5,132 nucleotides of DNA from Candidatus Bathyarchaeota archaeon. Lineage in GTDB: Archaea > Thermoproteota > Bathyarchaeia > 40CM-2-53-6. Shown piece after piece: positions 1 through 5,132 of this stretch. The DNA lies in assembly GCA_005882955.1 (NCBI GenBank), contig VBBB01000038.1, positions 1 to 5,132 on the forward strand. The letters run 5' to 3'. The stretch's first letter is position 1. Each line of letters opens with the position of its first letter. The notes beneath the pieces are model-generated. The model worked only from the letters and a program-made list of their open reading frames with translations. It had not been told where the DNA came from and did no database searches. The position numbers and the translations under genes are program-made.

Positions 1-1037
1 GAAGAGAGAAACGCGGCTTCACCCACTTCCTTCTCAGTATGACTGCTGACGGGGATGAACTCTACTGCTTGTCTGTTGCCGACCGTGATCGTTCCCGTCT
101 TGTCAAGGATGATCACATCCGTGTCTCCTGCTCGCTCAACTGCTCTTCCTGACTTGGCTACGATCTTTCTCCGGTAGAGCCGGGAAACCCCCGAAAGCCC
201 AATAGAAGGGAGCAGCGCCCCGATGGTTGTTGGGAGGAGACAGACATAGAGCGCGATAAGGACGGAGAGGTCCACTGCAAGATCGAGAGTAACCGAGAGG
301 CCGAGAAGTGCAACAACAATTATCGTGAATATGGCCGTAAGACCAATCAGTACAGTGGTCACAGCCACCTCGTTAGGCGTCCGAGGCCTCTTCGAGGACT
401 CTACCAGCCTAATCATCTCGCTGATGTAGGTATCCTCAGGGTTCACCGTGACCCGGGCGGTGAGAGTATCGCTGATCACTCTCGATCCCCCGATGACCTC
501 GTCCCCAGGCGCCTTCCTGACAGGTGTAGATTCTCCCGTTAGGAGGGACTCGTCGACCATTCCAATTCCCTCAAGCACTTCCGCGTCAATAGGGACGACA
601 TCGTTCTTCTCAAGGAGAATCAGGTCTCCTTTACGAAGCGCAGTTGATGGAGTTGTAACGATCCTCCTAACATCACCCTCAGTCACTATCTTCTTGCTCT
701 GGACCTCCGATTCCAGACTTCGCAGACTAGTCGCAGTGTTCTTCGCCTGGGTCTCAGCCAACGCGTCAGCCAGAGTGCTAAACCAGACCGTGGTCAGAAG
801 TATCAGGGCAACTTCGACATAGTAGATTCTCATGGTCGAATTTGCAACTGGATAGAACGCGGAAGGATAGATCGCCATCGCCGTGACCACGAAGAATGTC
901 AGTTCTACAATGAACATGACAGGATTCGCGAGCAAGGATAATGGATTCAGTCTGACCAACGAATCGAGAAGCGTCCTGGTCGATGTGAGACTACTTCGGA
1001 AACGCGGTGAAGTTGGCCGAGTTGGCTTCGAAGACAT
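1..1037 (-). CDS. kdpB: Potassium-transporting P-type ATPase subunit KdpB, N-terminal 345 residues (3' end beyond the window)
   Basis: KdpB is the ATP-hydrolysing subunit of the high-affinity KdpFABC K+ pump in the cytoplasmic membrane. Reading leftward from ATG at 1037, the protein shows the family signature NPVMFIVE (residues 38-45), two N-terminal membrane helices (about 39-60 and 71-92), the actuator-domain loop TGES (167-170), KRPRTPNE before the third helix (216-223), the unwound membrane motif PTTIG (269-273) and the phosphorylation motif DKTGT with Asp312. Asp312 lies close to where the E. coli protein has it (Asp307), so the N-terminus is complete. The nucleotide-binding domain and the last helices are cut off at the edge. 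The ATG lies 5 nt after the kdpA stop with no clear Shine-Dalgarno sequence, so translation is probably coupled to kdpA. kdpC is expected next, outside the window. Confidence 0.96.
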   Translation of the reverse strand, partial: MSSKPTRPTSPRFRSSLTSTRTLLDSLVRLNPLSLLANPVMFIVELTFFVVTAMAIYPSAFYPVANSTMRIYYVEVALILLTTVWFSTLADALAETQAKNTATSLRSLESEVQSKKIVTEGDVRRIVTTPSTALRKGDLILLEKNDVVPIDAEVLEGIGMVDESLLTGESTPVRKAPGDEVIGGSRVISDTLTARVTVNPEDTYISEMIRLVESSKRPRTPNEVAVTTVLIGLTAIFTIIVVALLGLSVTLDLAVDLSVLIALYVCLLPTTIGALLPSIGLSGVSRLYRRKIVAKSGRAVERAGDTDVIILDKTGTITVGNRQAVEFIPVSSHTEKEVGEAAFLS

Positions 1038-1042
1038 TTTGT

Positions 1043-2740
1043 TCAGAATCCGTTCACGCGTTTCTGGAAGAATTGCAAAATCGGTCCAAGTGCGAGGAAG
1101 GGGAAGAAGGTGAGAACAACGAGCAGGAGTATGCTTCCAACGAGGACGATGGTGAAGGTGATGCTGTCTGTCCTAAGACCGATCTCAGTGGAACGCTTGC
1201 GATTAATCATTGATCCGGCTAGAGCCAGCAATAGTCCGATTGGGGCGAAGCGACCGATGAACATGACTAGCGCGGTGGATATATTGAAGAATGGAGTGTT
1301 TCCTGCAGCGCCCAGAAAATCGGAGCCGTTGTTGGCGGCAGCTGATGTGAACTCGTAGAAGATCCGAGTAAAGCCGACTGAATCAGTCGAGACCCCTATC
1401 GCAGATGCCGCGCCAGTTGCATACGCCAGGACAGTCGGGACGAGAATGATAACAGGATGAACTAGGAACGTTATCATTACAAGCTTAACATCGCGCGCAC
1501 TGATCTTCATCCCGAGATACTCAGGCGTCCGGCCAGACATCAGACCGACGATGAAAACGGTGATTACGACATACATCACCATGTACATCAGACCAATTCC
1601 CTTGCCGCCGGGCGTGGATTGGATCAGCATACCCATGAAGGCGGAGAGGATGACGAGTGGATTCATACCGGCCAAGTTTGCATTTACCGAGCCTGTGGTG
1701 ACAGCTGTCGTGACGACGGTCCAGAATGTGGAGAAGAAGCCTCCGAAGCGGACCTCTATGCCTCGACCTAGGCCGTAGCTGGGGATGAAGGCTAGCAATA
1801 AGTCAAGAGCGAAGAGAGAGTATGCGCCGATGATAATGGGACGAGCCTCGCGTCTTTTTCCCAACAGCTGTCCGAACACGAAGCAGAGACTTGTCGGGAT
1901 GAGTAGCATCAGAAGAATCTGGAAAATGTCGGAGGCCGGATTTGGATTCTGGAATGGGTAGGCGGAGTTTGATCCGTAATATCCTCCCCCGTTCGTGCCA
2001 ATCTGCATGATGCTGACAAGCGATGCGACGGGGCCCACCAGAATTGTCTGGGTCGCTCCCTCCACCGTCGTGACGGTTTGATACCCTCCAATCGTCTGGG
2101 GAATCCCTAGTCCCACAAAGATCAGGGCCGCGACAAAACAGAGCGGAAGGAAGAGCCGGGTCAGAGACCGGACAAAGTCAGTGTAGAAGTTTCCCATATT
2201 CTGACTGCGAGAAACGAAGCCTCGCACCATTGCTACTGCGACGCAGAGGCCAGTGGTTGCACTCGTGAACTGTAGGAACTGGACCGCGGTCATCTGGCTG
2301 AGATAGGAGAGTCCCGGCATAGGTGACAGAGAAGGACAGTTCGGCAGGTTGCTGCAGACTCCTTCTCCATTGTAATGTTGAAGGTTTGTGTTGGTCGCGA
2401 AGCTGATGACCTGCATGAAGGCTAGGTCGAGGTTGAGACCCGGAAATCCTTGAGGGTTCAGTGGCAGAATGTTTTGGAAGACGAAGATGATGAAGGCGAG
2501 GCTCATCTGGAAAATATTCACGATCAACGCGGAGAGGAAGTACTCCCTCCATCCCATGCCGCGATTCGGATCTACGCCAAGGAGCCGATAGATCCAATTC
2601 TCGATGGGGGCTACGATTCTATCGATTCTATTGGGAGCACTTGTGAAGATGCTAGTGATGTAGGGTGCGAGCAGCCGTCCAAGTATTACGGCCGTAGCAA
2701 GAATCAGTAGAAGAGTGAGTAGGTCGTTGGGCTGTATCAC
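1043..2740 (-). CDS. kdpA: Potassium-transporting ATPase K+-binding subunit KdpA
   Basis: KdpA is the channel-like subunit that selects K+ and passes it to KdpB. The 565-aa product is near the usual 550-570 aa and is hydrophobic, with about ten membrane helices. All four filter segments are present: TNTNLQ (116-121, Gln121 matching the affinity-determining Gln of E. coli), TNGGGYY (249-255), TTGSV (348-352) and NNGSDF (470-475). The family motif GRTPEYLG is at 403-410. The start is GTG; upstream in frame only CTG occurs before a TGA, and a GGGAG motif (2751-2755) lies 10 nt before it. An insertion of roughly 15 residues with two Cys (129 and 135) follows the first filter. No kdpF-like ORF fits in the 50-nt gap upstream, which also lacks a TATA box, so co-transcription with the RAM gene is likely. 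Confidence 0.97.
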   Translation of the reverse strand: MIQPNDLLTLLLILATAVILGRLLAPYITSIFTSAPNRIDRIVAPIENWIYRLLGVDPNRGMGWREYFLSALIVNIFQMSLAFIIFVFQNILPLNPQGFPGLNLDLAFMQVISFATNTNLQHYNGEGVCSNLPNCPSLSPMPGLSYLSQMTAVQFLQFTSATTGLCVAVAMVRGFVSRSQNMGNFYTDFVRSLTRLFLPLCFVAALIFVGLGIPQTIGGYQTVTTVEGATQTILVGPVASLVSIMQIGTNGGGYYGSNSAYPFQNPNPASDIFQILLMLLIPTSLCFVFGQLLGKRREARPIIIGAYSLFALDLLLAFIPSYGLGRGIEVRFGGFFSTFWTVVTTAVTTGSVNANLAGMNPLVILSAFMGMLIQSTPGGKGIGLMYMVMYVVITVFIVGLMSGRTPEYLGMKISARDVKLVMITFLVHPVIILVPTVLAYATGAASAIGVSTDSVGFTRIFYEFTSAAANNGSDFLGAAGNTPFFNISTALVMFIGRFAPIGLLLALAGSMINRKRSTEIGLRTDSITFTIVLVGSILLLVVLTFFPFLALGPILQFFQKRVNGF

Positions 2741-2750
2741 GGCTTGCAGG

Positions 2751-2755
2751 CTCCC
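2751..2755 (-). promoter_or_regulatory. Probable ribosome binding site of kdpA
   Basis: GGGAG on the minus strand, 10 nt before the GTG start of kdpA. It supports GTG at 2740 as the start, because the nearby ATG at 2757 is out of frame and runs into a TGA after six codons. The match to the anti-Shine-Dalgarno sequence is short. Confidence 0.4.
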
Positions 2756-2790
2756 ATTGGCAGAGCAGCGGCTTCATGACTGGCTCTGTA

Positions 2791-3105
2791 CTAGTCTTTG
2801 TGGCTAACTGCCACTGACGCGTGAGGGGTCGGATTCAGAAACTCGCTAGAAATCCTAGCTCCCTTGTGAGTCTTCAGCACGATGGAGCTGACGGTGCTCT
2901 TGACACCCTTGATCTTCATGATCTTATTCTTCAAAACATCTCGGAACTCTTCAATATCATCAGCCAAGACCAGTGTCACAATGTCGAATTCGCCGGTAAC
3001 CTCGTACAGCTCCTCAATATTGTCCAGTTTGGCTAGTGCCTGGACTACTTCGTCCATGTGGGCTGACTCGACGAAGATGTCTACGAATGCGAGTAGAGGA
3101 GCCAT
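2791..3105 (-). CDS. Stand-alone Lrp/AsnC ligand-binding (RAM) domain protein
   Basis: The 104-aa product matches the C-terminal ligand-binding/oligomerisation domain of Lrp/AsnC regulators and lacks the usual N-terminal helix-turn-helix. A first beta strand (LLAFVDIFV, 4-12) leads to a helix, then the family core EVTGEFDIVTLVLADD (35-50), a second helix (51-65) and the closing segment GVKSTVSSIVLK (67-78), giving a beta-alpha-beta-beta-alpha-beta fold. Residues 79-104 form a tail outside the domain. Such proteins are widespread in archaea. They assemble into dimers or larger rings, often bind amino acids, and may modulate a full-length Lrp partner; without a DNA-binding domain it cannot act as an ordinary repressor. 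It is the first gene before kdpA-kdpB, 50 nt upstream on the same strand. A role in potassium uptake is inferred from that position only. No strong Shine-Dalgarno precedes the ATG, and the leader is short. Confidence 0.88.
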   Translation of the reverse strand: MAPLLAFVDIFVESAHMDEVVQALAKLDNIEELYEVTGEFDIVTLVLADDIEEFRDVLKNKIMKIKGVKSTVSSIVLKTHKGARISSEFLNPTPHASVAVSHKD

Positions 3106-3144
3106 GGCGGTTCATCGTTTCAGAGTTCTCCGCTTGCCGCTAAT

Positions 3145-3200
3145 CCCGCGATTTATAGATTCCCTACCCAGAGTGGCGTCTCGCAGAATGGAATCGCGGG
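3145..3200. repeat. Inverted repeat embracing the RAM-gene TATA box
   Basis: CCCGCGATT (3145-3153) is matched perfectly in reverse complement by AATCGCGGG (3192-3200). The right arm extends to GGAATCGCGGG (3190-3200). The left side would match all 11 bases but for eight extra bases, so that GATT occurs twice around TATA; GATTCC (3158-3163) also pairs with GGAATC (3190-3195). The left arm overlaps the predicted TATA box of the leftward operon, a position suited to a repressor operator. Function is inferred; a 9-bp match could arise by chance. Confidence 0.5.
3151..3158 (-). promoter_or_regulatory. Archaeal TATA box for the RAM-kdpAB transcription unit
   Basis: Read on the minus strand this is CTATAAAT, a close match to the archaeal TATA consensus, preceded by the purine-rich GGGAA typical of a TFB recognition element. 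Transcription would start about 25 nt downstream, near 3128, giving a leader of about 20-25 nt before the ATG at 3105. The plus-strand reading (TTTATAGA) is a weaker box and could serve the divergent gene. Confidence 0.55.
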
Positions 3201-3204
3201 TCCA

Positions 3205-3240
3205 CATGACAATTCGCTTTCCTAAAGACCGCTTGTCATG
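3205..3240. repeat. Nested inverted repeat (possible operator or leader hairpin)
   Basis: CATGACAA (3205-3212) pairs perfectly with TTGTCATG (3233-3240). Inside it, CTTT (3217-3220) pairs with AAAG (3224-3227) around a CCT loop. Both pairings are centred at about 3222, so the 36 nt could fold as a two-part hairpin, or the outer arms could be half-sites about 28 bp apart. It lies in the divergent spacer, 60-95 nt before the proposed synthase start. Regulatory function is inferred from symmetry and position. Confidence 0.5.
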
Positions 3241-3279
3241 GGCATCATTCAGATAAACCACACCAACGTCAATTCGTTC

Positions 3280-3288
3280 GGAAAGGAG
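3280..3288 (+). promoter_or_regulatory. Shine-Dalgarno sequence of the cystathionine beta-synthase gene
   Basis: GGAAAGGAG lies 11 nt before the ACG codon at 3300. It is the best Shine-Dalgarno match in the window, and no in-frame ATG, GTG or TTG follows it until 3450. It is the main reason for placing the start at 3300. Confidence 0.55.
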
Positions 3289-3299
3289 CGTTTGTTCGC

Positions 3300-4268
3300 A
3301 CGGAAATCCACAATACGATACTGGATGTCATCGGAAATACTCCTCTAGTTCGACTGACCAAAGTCGCTGCAGGCGTTAGACCCACAATTCTTGCGAAGCT
3401 GGAGAATCTGAACCCTGGCGGTAGCGTAAAGGATCGGATAGGTAGAGTCATGATAGAAGAGGCCGAGAAGAAAGGGCTCCTCAAGCCTGGCGGGACGATC
3501 ATAGAGCCGACATCCGGAAACACAGGTACCGGGCTCGCGATGGCCGCATGTGTCAAAGGCTACAAGATGATCTTCACGATGCCTGACAAGATGAGTGACG
3601 AGAAGCGAAGCCTCCTCCAAGCCTACGGAGCCCGCGTAGTGGTGACTCCAACTGACGTCTCACCGAGTTCGCCTGAGCACTACATCAAGGTAGCCGAGCG
3701 ACTTGCCAAGGAAACGCCGAACTCCTTCATGCCCAATCAATACGTGAACACAGCGAACCCCATGGCCCACTACCAGACGACCGGGCCGGAGATATGGCGG
3801 CAGACGAGGGGAAAACTGGACATTTTCGTCTGCGGAATGGGGACAGGTGGTACCATCAGCGGGACTGGACGATTCTTGAAAGAGAAGAAGAAAACAATCA
3901 AAGTAGTCGGGGTCGATCCTGAAGGGTCAATATTCTTCTCGCGCTATCACGGAACGAAGGAAGAACCCCACCAGTATCAAGTGGAAGGGATCGGAGAGGA
4001 CTTTATGCCCAAGACCATGGATATGAAAGTCATAGACGATGTTATCGCTGTCTCAGACCGGGATGCGTTCCATTTCGCGCGACGTCTCGCAAGGGAAGAG
4101 GGAATACTCATAGGGGGATCCGGGGGGGCAGCAGTCTTCGCCGCTTTGAGGGTCGCAGAAGCTCTGAGTAAAGAGCAGACGGTTGTCACTCTCCTGCCTG
4201 ATAGCGGGCGTAACTATCTCAGCAAAATCTTCTCTGACCAGTGGATGAAAGAACAGGGCTTCCCGTAG
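3300..4268 (+). CDS. Cystathionine beta-synthase / cysteine synthase family PLP enzyme, probable ACG start
   Basis: This is a fold-type II PLP enzyme that replaces the beta-substituent of serine or O-activated serine, joining it with homocysteine or sulfide in cysteine biosynthesis or transsulfuration. From ACG at 3300 (322 aa) it shows IGNTPLVRL (11-19), the PLP-lysine motif GGSVKDR with Lys44, EPTSGNTG (69-76), the phosphate-binding loop GTGGT (181-185), GVDPEGS (204-210), VEGIGEDF (228-235) and PDSGRNYLSK (300-309). GVDPEGS and the WMKEQGF ending (316 onward by eye) resemble CBS more than CysK. The protein stops where CBS enzymes continue into paired CBS regulatory domains, so it is the catalytic core alone. 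The frame is open from 3210 but has no ATG, GTG or TTG before 3450, which would remove Lys44. The predicted N-terminus, Met-EIHNTILDVIGNTP if ACG initiates, fits the family exactly. Substrate choice cannot be settled from sequence. Confidence 0.93.
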   Translation, partial: TEIHNTILDVIGNTPLVRLTKVAAGVRPTILAKLENLNPGGSVKDRIGRVMIEEAEKKGLLKPGGTIIEPTSGNTGTGLAMAACVKGYKMIFTMPDKMSDEKRSLLQAYGARVVVTPTDVSPSSPEHYIKVAERLAKETPNSFMPNQYVNTANPMAHYQTTGPEIWRQTRGKLDIFVCGMGTGGTISGTGRFLKEKKKTIKVVGVDPEGSIFFSRYHGTKEEPHQYQVEGIGEDFMPKTMDMKVIDDVIAVSDRDAFHFARRLAREEGILIGGSGGAAVFAALRVAEALSKEQTVVTLLPDSGRNYLSKIFSDQWMKEQGFP

Positions 4269-4283
4269 TGGAAGGTCGAGGGC

Positions 4284-4475
4284 ATGCGAGATAGAGACGT
4301 GATGAATCTACTCGACCAACTCGAACTGTACACACTAGATGCTGCCCGGAGGGAGAAGTCTCAGGAAGACTACTGGCTTTTCGTCTACAAAAGCATGAAG
4401 AGCGGACTCCTAATGACGAAGAACATGGAGAAACACCTGCGGTACAAACTGAAGGGTCTAGGCGTTCAAGTCTAG
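4284..4475 (+). CDS. Small uncharacterised protein downstream of the synthase
   Basis: I do not recognise this 63-aa protein. It is highly charged and mostly helical in appearance, with no Cys, no signal peptide and no membrane segment; the C-terminal half is rich in Lys and Met (SMKSGLLMTKNMEKHLRYKL, 38-57). Its ATG comes 15 nt after the synthase stop, behind purine-rich GGAAGGTCGAGGG, which supports translation and a shared transcript. An alternative in-frame ATG at 4302 would remove six residues. It is not a fragment of a CBS regulatory domain by any motif I can see. No function is proposed. Confidence 0.65.
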   Translation: MRDRDVMNLLDQLELYTLDAARREKSQEDYWLFVYKSMKSGLLMTKNMEKHLRYKLKGLGVQV

Positions 4476-4550
4476 TGAAGAGAGCCTAACTCGAACATGG
4501 GATCTCGGCGAGGATAAGGAGATAACCAAGGCTTCGATAAGGTTGCGACT

Positions 4551-4703
4551 ATGACAGTTGTAACGGTGGAGAAAGACATGAGACCCTGCGAGGCATTATG
4601 CCCCAAGCACGGGGTCCAGTGCAAGCTGAAAATGTTTGAACAGGACGCCTTCCCAATGCATGCTCACATGATTGATCAGAAGATGTGCACCTGGAAAAAA
4701 TAG
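4551..4703 (+). CDS. Small Cys/His-rich protein, possible metal binder
   Basis: ATG at 4551 to TAG at 4701 encodes 50 residues. The sequence has Cys13, Cys17, Cys24 and Cys46, with His20, His37 and His39, in the pattern C-x3-C-P-x-H-G-x2-C and a late C-T-W near the end. That composition suggests a small zinc-binding or metal-binding knuckle, but I do not recognise the family. A weak AAGG (4539-4542) lies 8 nt upstream. It follows the 63-aa gene by 75 nt on the same strand and ends 5 nt before the convergent surface-protein stop. The density of Cys and His in so short a frame argues that it is real, though its length leaves doubt. Confidence 0.55.
   Translation: MTVVTVEKDMRPCEALCPKHGVQCKLKMFEQDAFPMHAHMIDQKMCTWKK
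4695..4700 (-). terminator. Possible oligo-T terminator of the surface-protein gene
   Basis: Six T in a row on the minus strand, 8 nt after the TAA of the partial gene at 4709. Archaeal RNA polymerase commonly terminates at short T-runs without a hairpin. The run also encodes the terminal Lys-Lys of the convergent small gene, so it may be coincidental. Confidence 0.3.
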
Positions 4704-4708
4704 CCCTC

Positions 4709-5132
4709 TTATGCGCGTCGAGCCAAGGAACCTCTCAGTCTTAGGACGAGAACTGTTCCCGCAATCACAACGGCCATTATCCCTGCGATAATGACATAGA
4801 AGATCGGGCCTGCGAAGCCCAGAACCATGGAGGTGGGCGCGGCTGGCGACACAGCAGCGACGTGCACATTGACGGTTGCATTGTGCAGATTGGTCCCACC
4901 AGTGGCCCTGATAGTGATTGCGTAATCGCCAGCTCTGTTGCTGTTGCATGTCAGAGTGCTTGTTCCCGAGGATTGGATGCTGGTGGGACTGAGGCTGCAT
5001 GAGATACCCGCTGGGGCTGCGACTGCAAGTGTGACGGCACCTGCGAATCCACTGCTGGGAGTAATGATTATTCTGGTCATGCCCGGATTGCCCGCTTCAA
5101 TATTGATGGAGCCGGAGCCGGCAGAGATTTCG
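4709..5132 (-). CDS. C-terminal part of a membrane-anchored surface protein with an Ig-like domain (5' end beyond the window)
   Basis: The frame is open to the right edge, and the last 140 residues are visible. Residues 1-91 form a beta-rich, Gly/Ser/Thr-rich domain of the type repeated in large archaeal and bacterial exported proteins: a strand opening like INIEAGNPG, then GFAGAVTLAV, GISCSLSPTS, TSTLTC and GDYAITIRATGG. Two Cys lie 17 residues apart in neighbouring strands and could form a disulfide. A short Pro/Ala linker leads to one membrane helix (about 110-132, within PIFYVIIAGIMAVVIAGTVL and following) and a basic tail ending LARRA, placing the domain outside the cell. The ATG at 5080 is internal to the domain and is not the start. 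The full protein probably carries more such domains upstream; ligand and role are unknown. Confidence 0.8.
   Translation of the reverse strand, partial: EISAGSGSINIEAGNPGMTRIIITPSSGFAGAVTLAVAAPAGISCSLSPTSIQSSGTSTLTCNSNRAGDYAITIRATGGTNLHNATVNVHVAAVSPAAPTSMVLGFAGPIFYVIIAGIMAVVIAGTVLVLRLRGSLARRA

Noticed and set aside
448..822. 124-codon plus-strand frame
   Set aside because: It lies antisense to well-conserved kdpB sequence (TGES and actuator region) and its product is a Ser/Thr/Arg-rich shadow with no family features.
2178..2597. 139-codon minus-strand frame
   Set aside because: It is an alternative frame inside kdpA, whose conserved filter motifs are encoded by the other frame.
3113..3115. 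Upstream minus-strand ATG as start of the RAM gene
   Set aside because: It is out of frame with the RAM domain and soon reaches a stop; ATG 3105 begins the first beta strand directly.
3269..3620. Two minus-strand frames of 91-95 codons opposite the synthase start
   Set aside because: They are antisense to conserved catalytic motifs and show no recognisable features.
3450..4268. Synthase beginning at ATG 3450
   Set aside because: It would lose IGNTPLVRL and the PLP-binding GGSVKDR lysine, both encoded in the same frame just upstream.
4513..4542. GATAAGG direct repeat before the 50-aa gene
   Set aside because: Two 7-base copies in purine-rich sequence are easily explained by chance and show no further periodicity.
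4596..5000. 134-codon minus-strand frame
   Set aside because: It overlaps the surface-protein frame, which shows a coherent Ig-like domain and membrane anchor; this frame gives a Gln/Arg/His/Cys-rich product without structure.
4709..5080. Surface protein starting at ATG 5080 as a complete 123-aa gene
   Set aside because: The frame continues upstream with matching domain sequence (INIEAGNPG) to the window edge and no signal peptide follows the ATG, so the gene is truncated by the window.

Overview
The window looks archaeal. The clues are a good archaeal-type TATA box in front of a gene with almost no Shine-Dalgarno signal, a stand-alone Lrp/AsnC ligand-binding (RAM) protein, a C-terminally anchored Ig-like surface protein of a style common in soil and sediment archaea, and several very small, closely packed genes. 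A mesophilic Thermoproteota lineage (Bathyarchaeia or Nitrososphaeria relatives) or a Thermoplasmatota lineage would fit. The phylum cannot be fixed from this sequence alone.

The left half (1-3105, minus strand) reads as one transcription unit: a RAM-domain protein (3105-2791), kdpA (2740-1043) and kdpB (1037 to beyond the left edge). KdpA is the K+-binding channel-like subunit and KdpB the P-type ATPase subunit of the high-affinity potassium pump. KdpA has all four selectivity-filter segments. KdpB shows the TGES, PTTIG and DKTGT motifs before it is cut by the window edge. kdpC is expected beyond position 1. No KdpD/KdpE sensor pair or kdpF is visible; the gene at the head of the unit is the small RAM protein.

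The divergent spacer (3106-3299) holds the TATA box of the leftward unit and two inverted repeats, one embracing that TATA box and the other forming a nested hairpin. To its right, on the plus strand, is a PLP-dependent cystathionine beta-synthase/cysteine synthase whose frame has no ATG, GTG or TTG before the catalytic-lysine motif. The best start is an ACG at 3300, 11 nt after a strong Shine-Dalgarno sequence. It is followed by a 63-aa unknown protein in the probable same operon and a 50-aa Cys/His-rich protein.

At the right edge a partial minus-strand gene converges on these. It encodes the last Ig-like domain and C-terminal membrane anchor of a surface protein.

I see no mobile element, CRISPR array, RNA gene or defence system. 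The most interesting points are the missing canonical start codon of the synthase, the RAM protein leading the kdp unit, the two inverted repeats in the divergent promoter region, and a Cys-containing loop insertion in KdpA.
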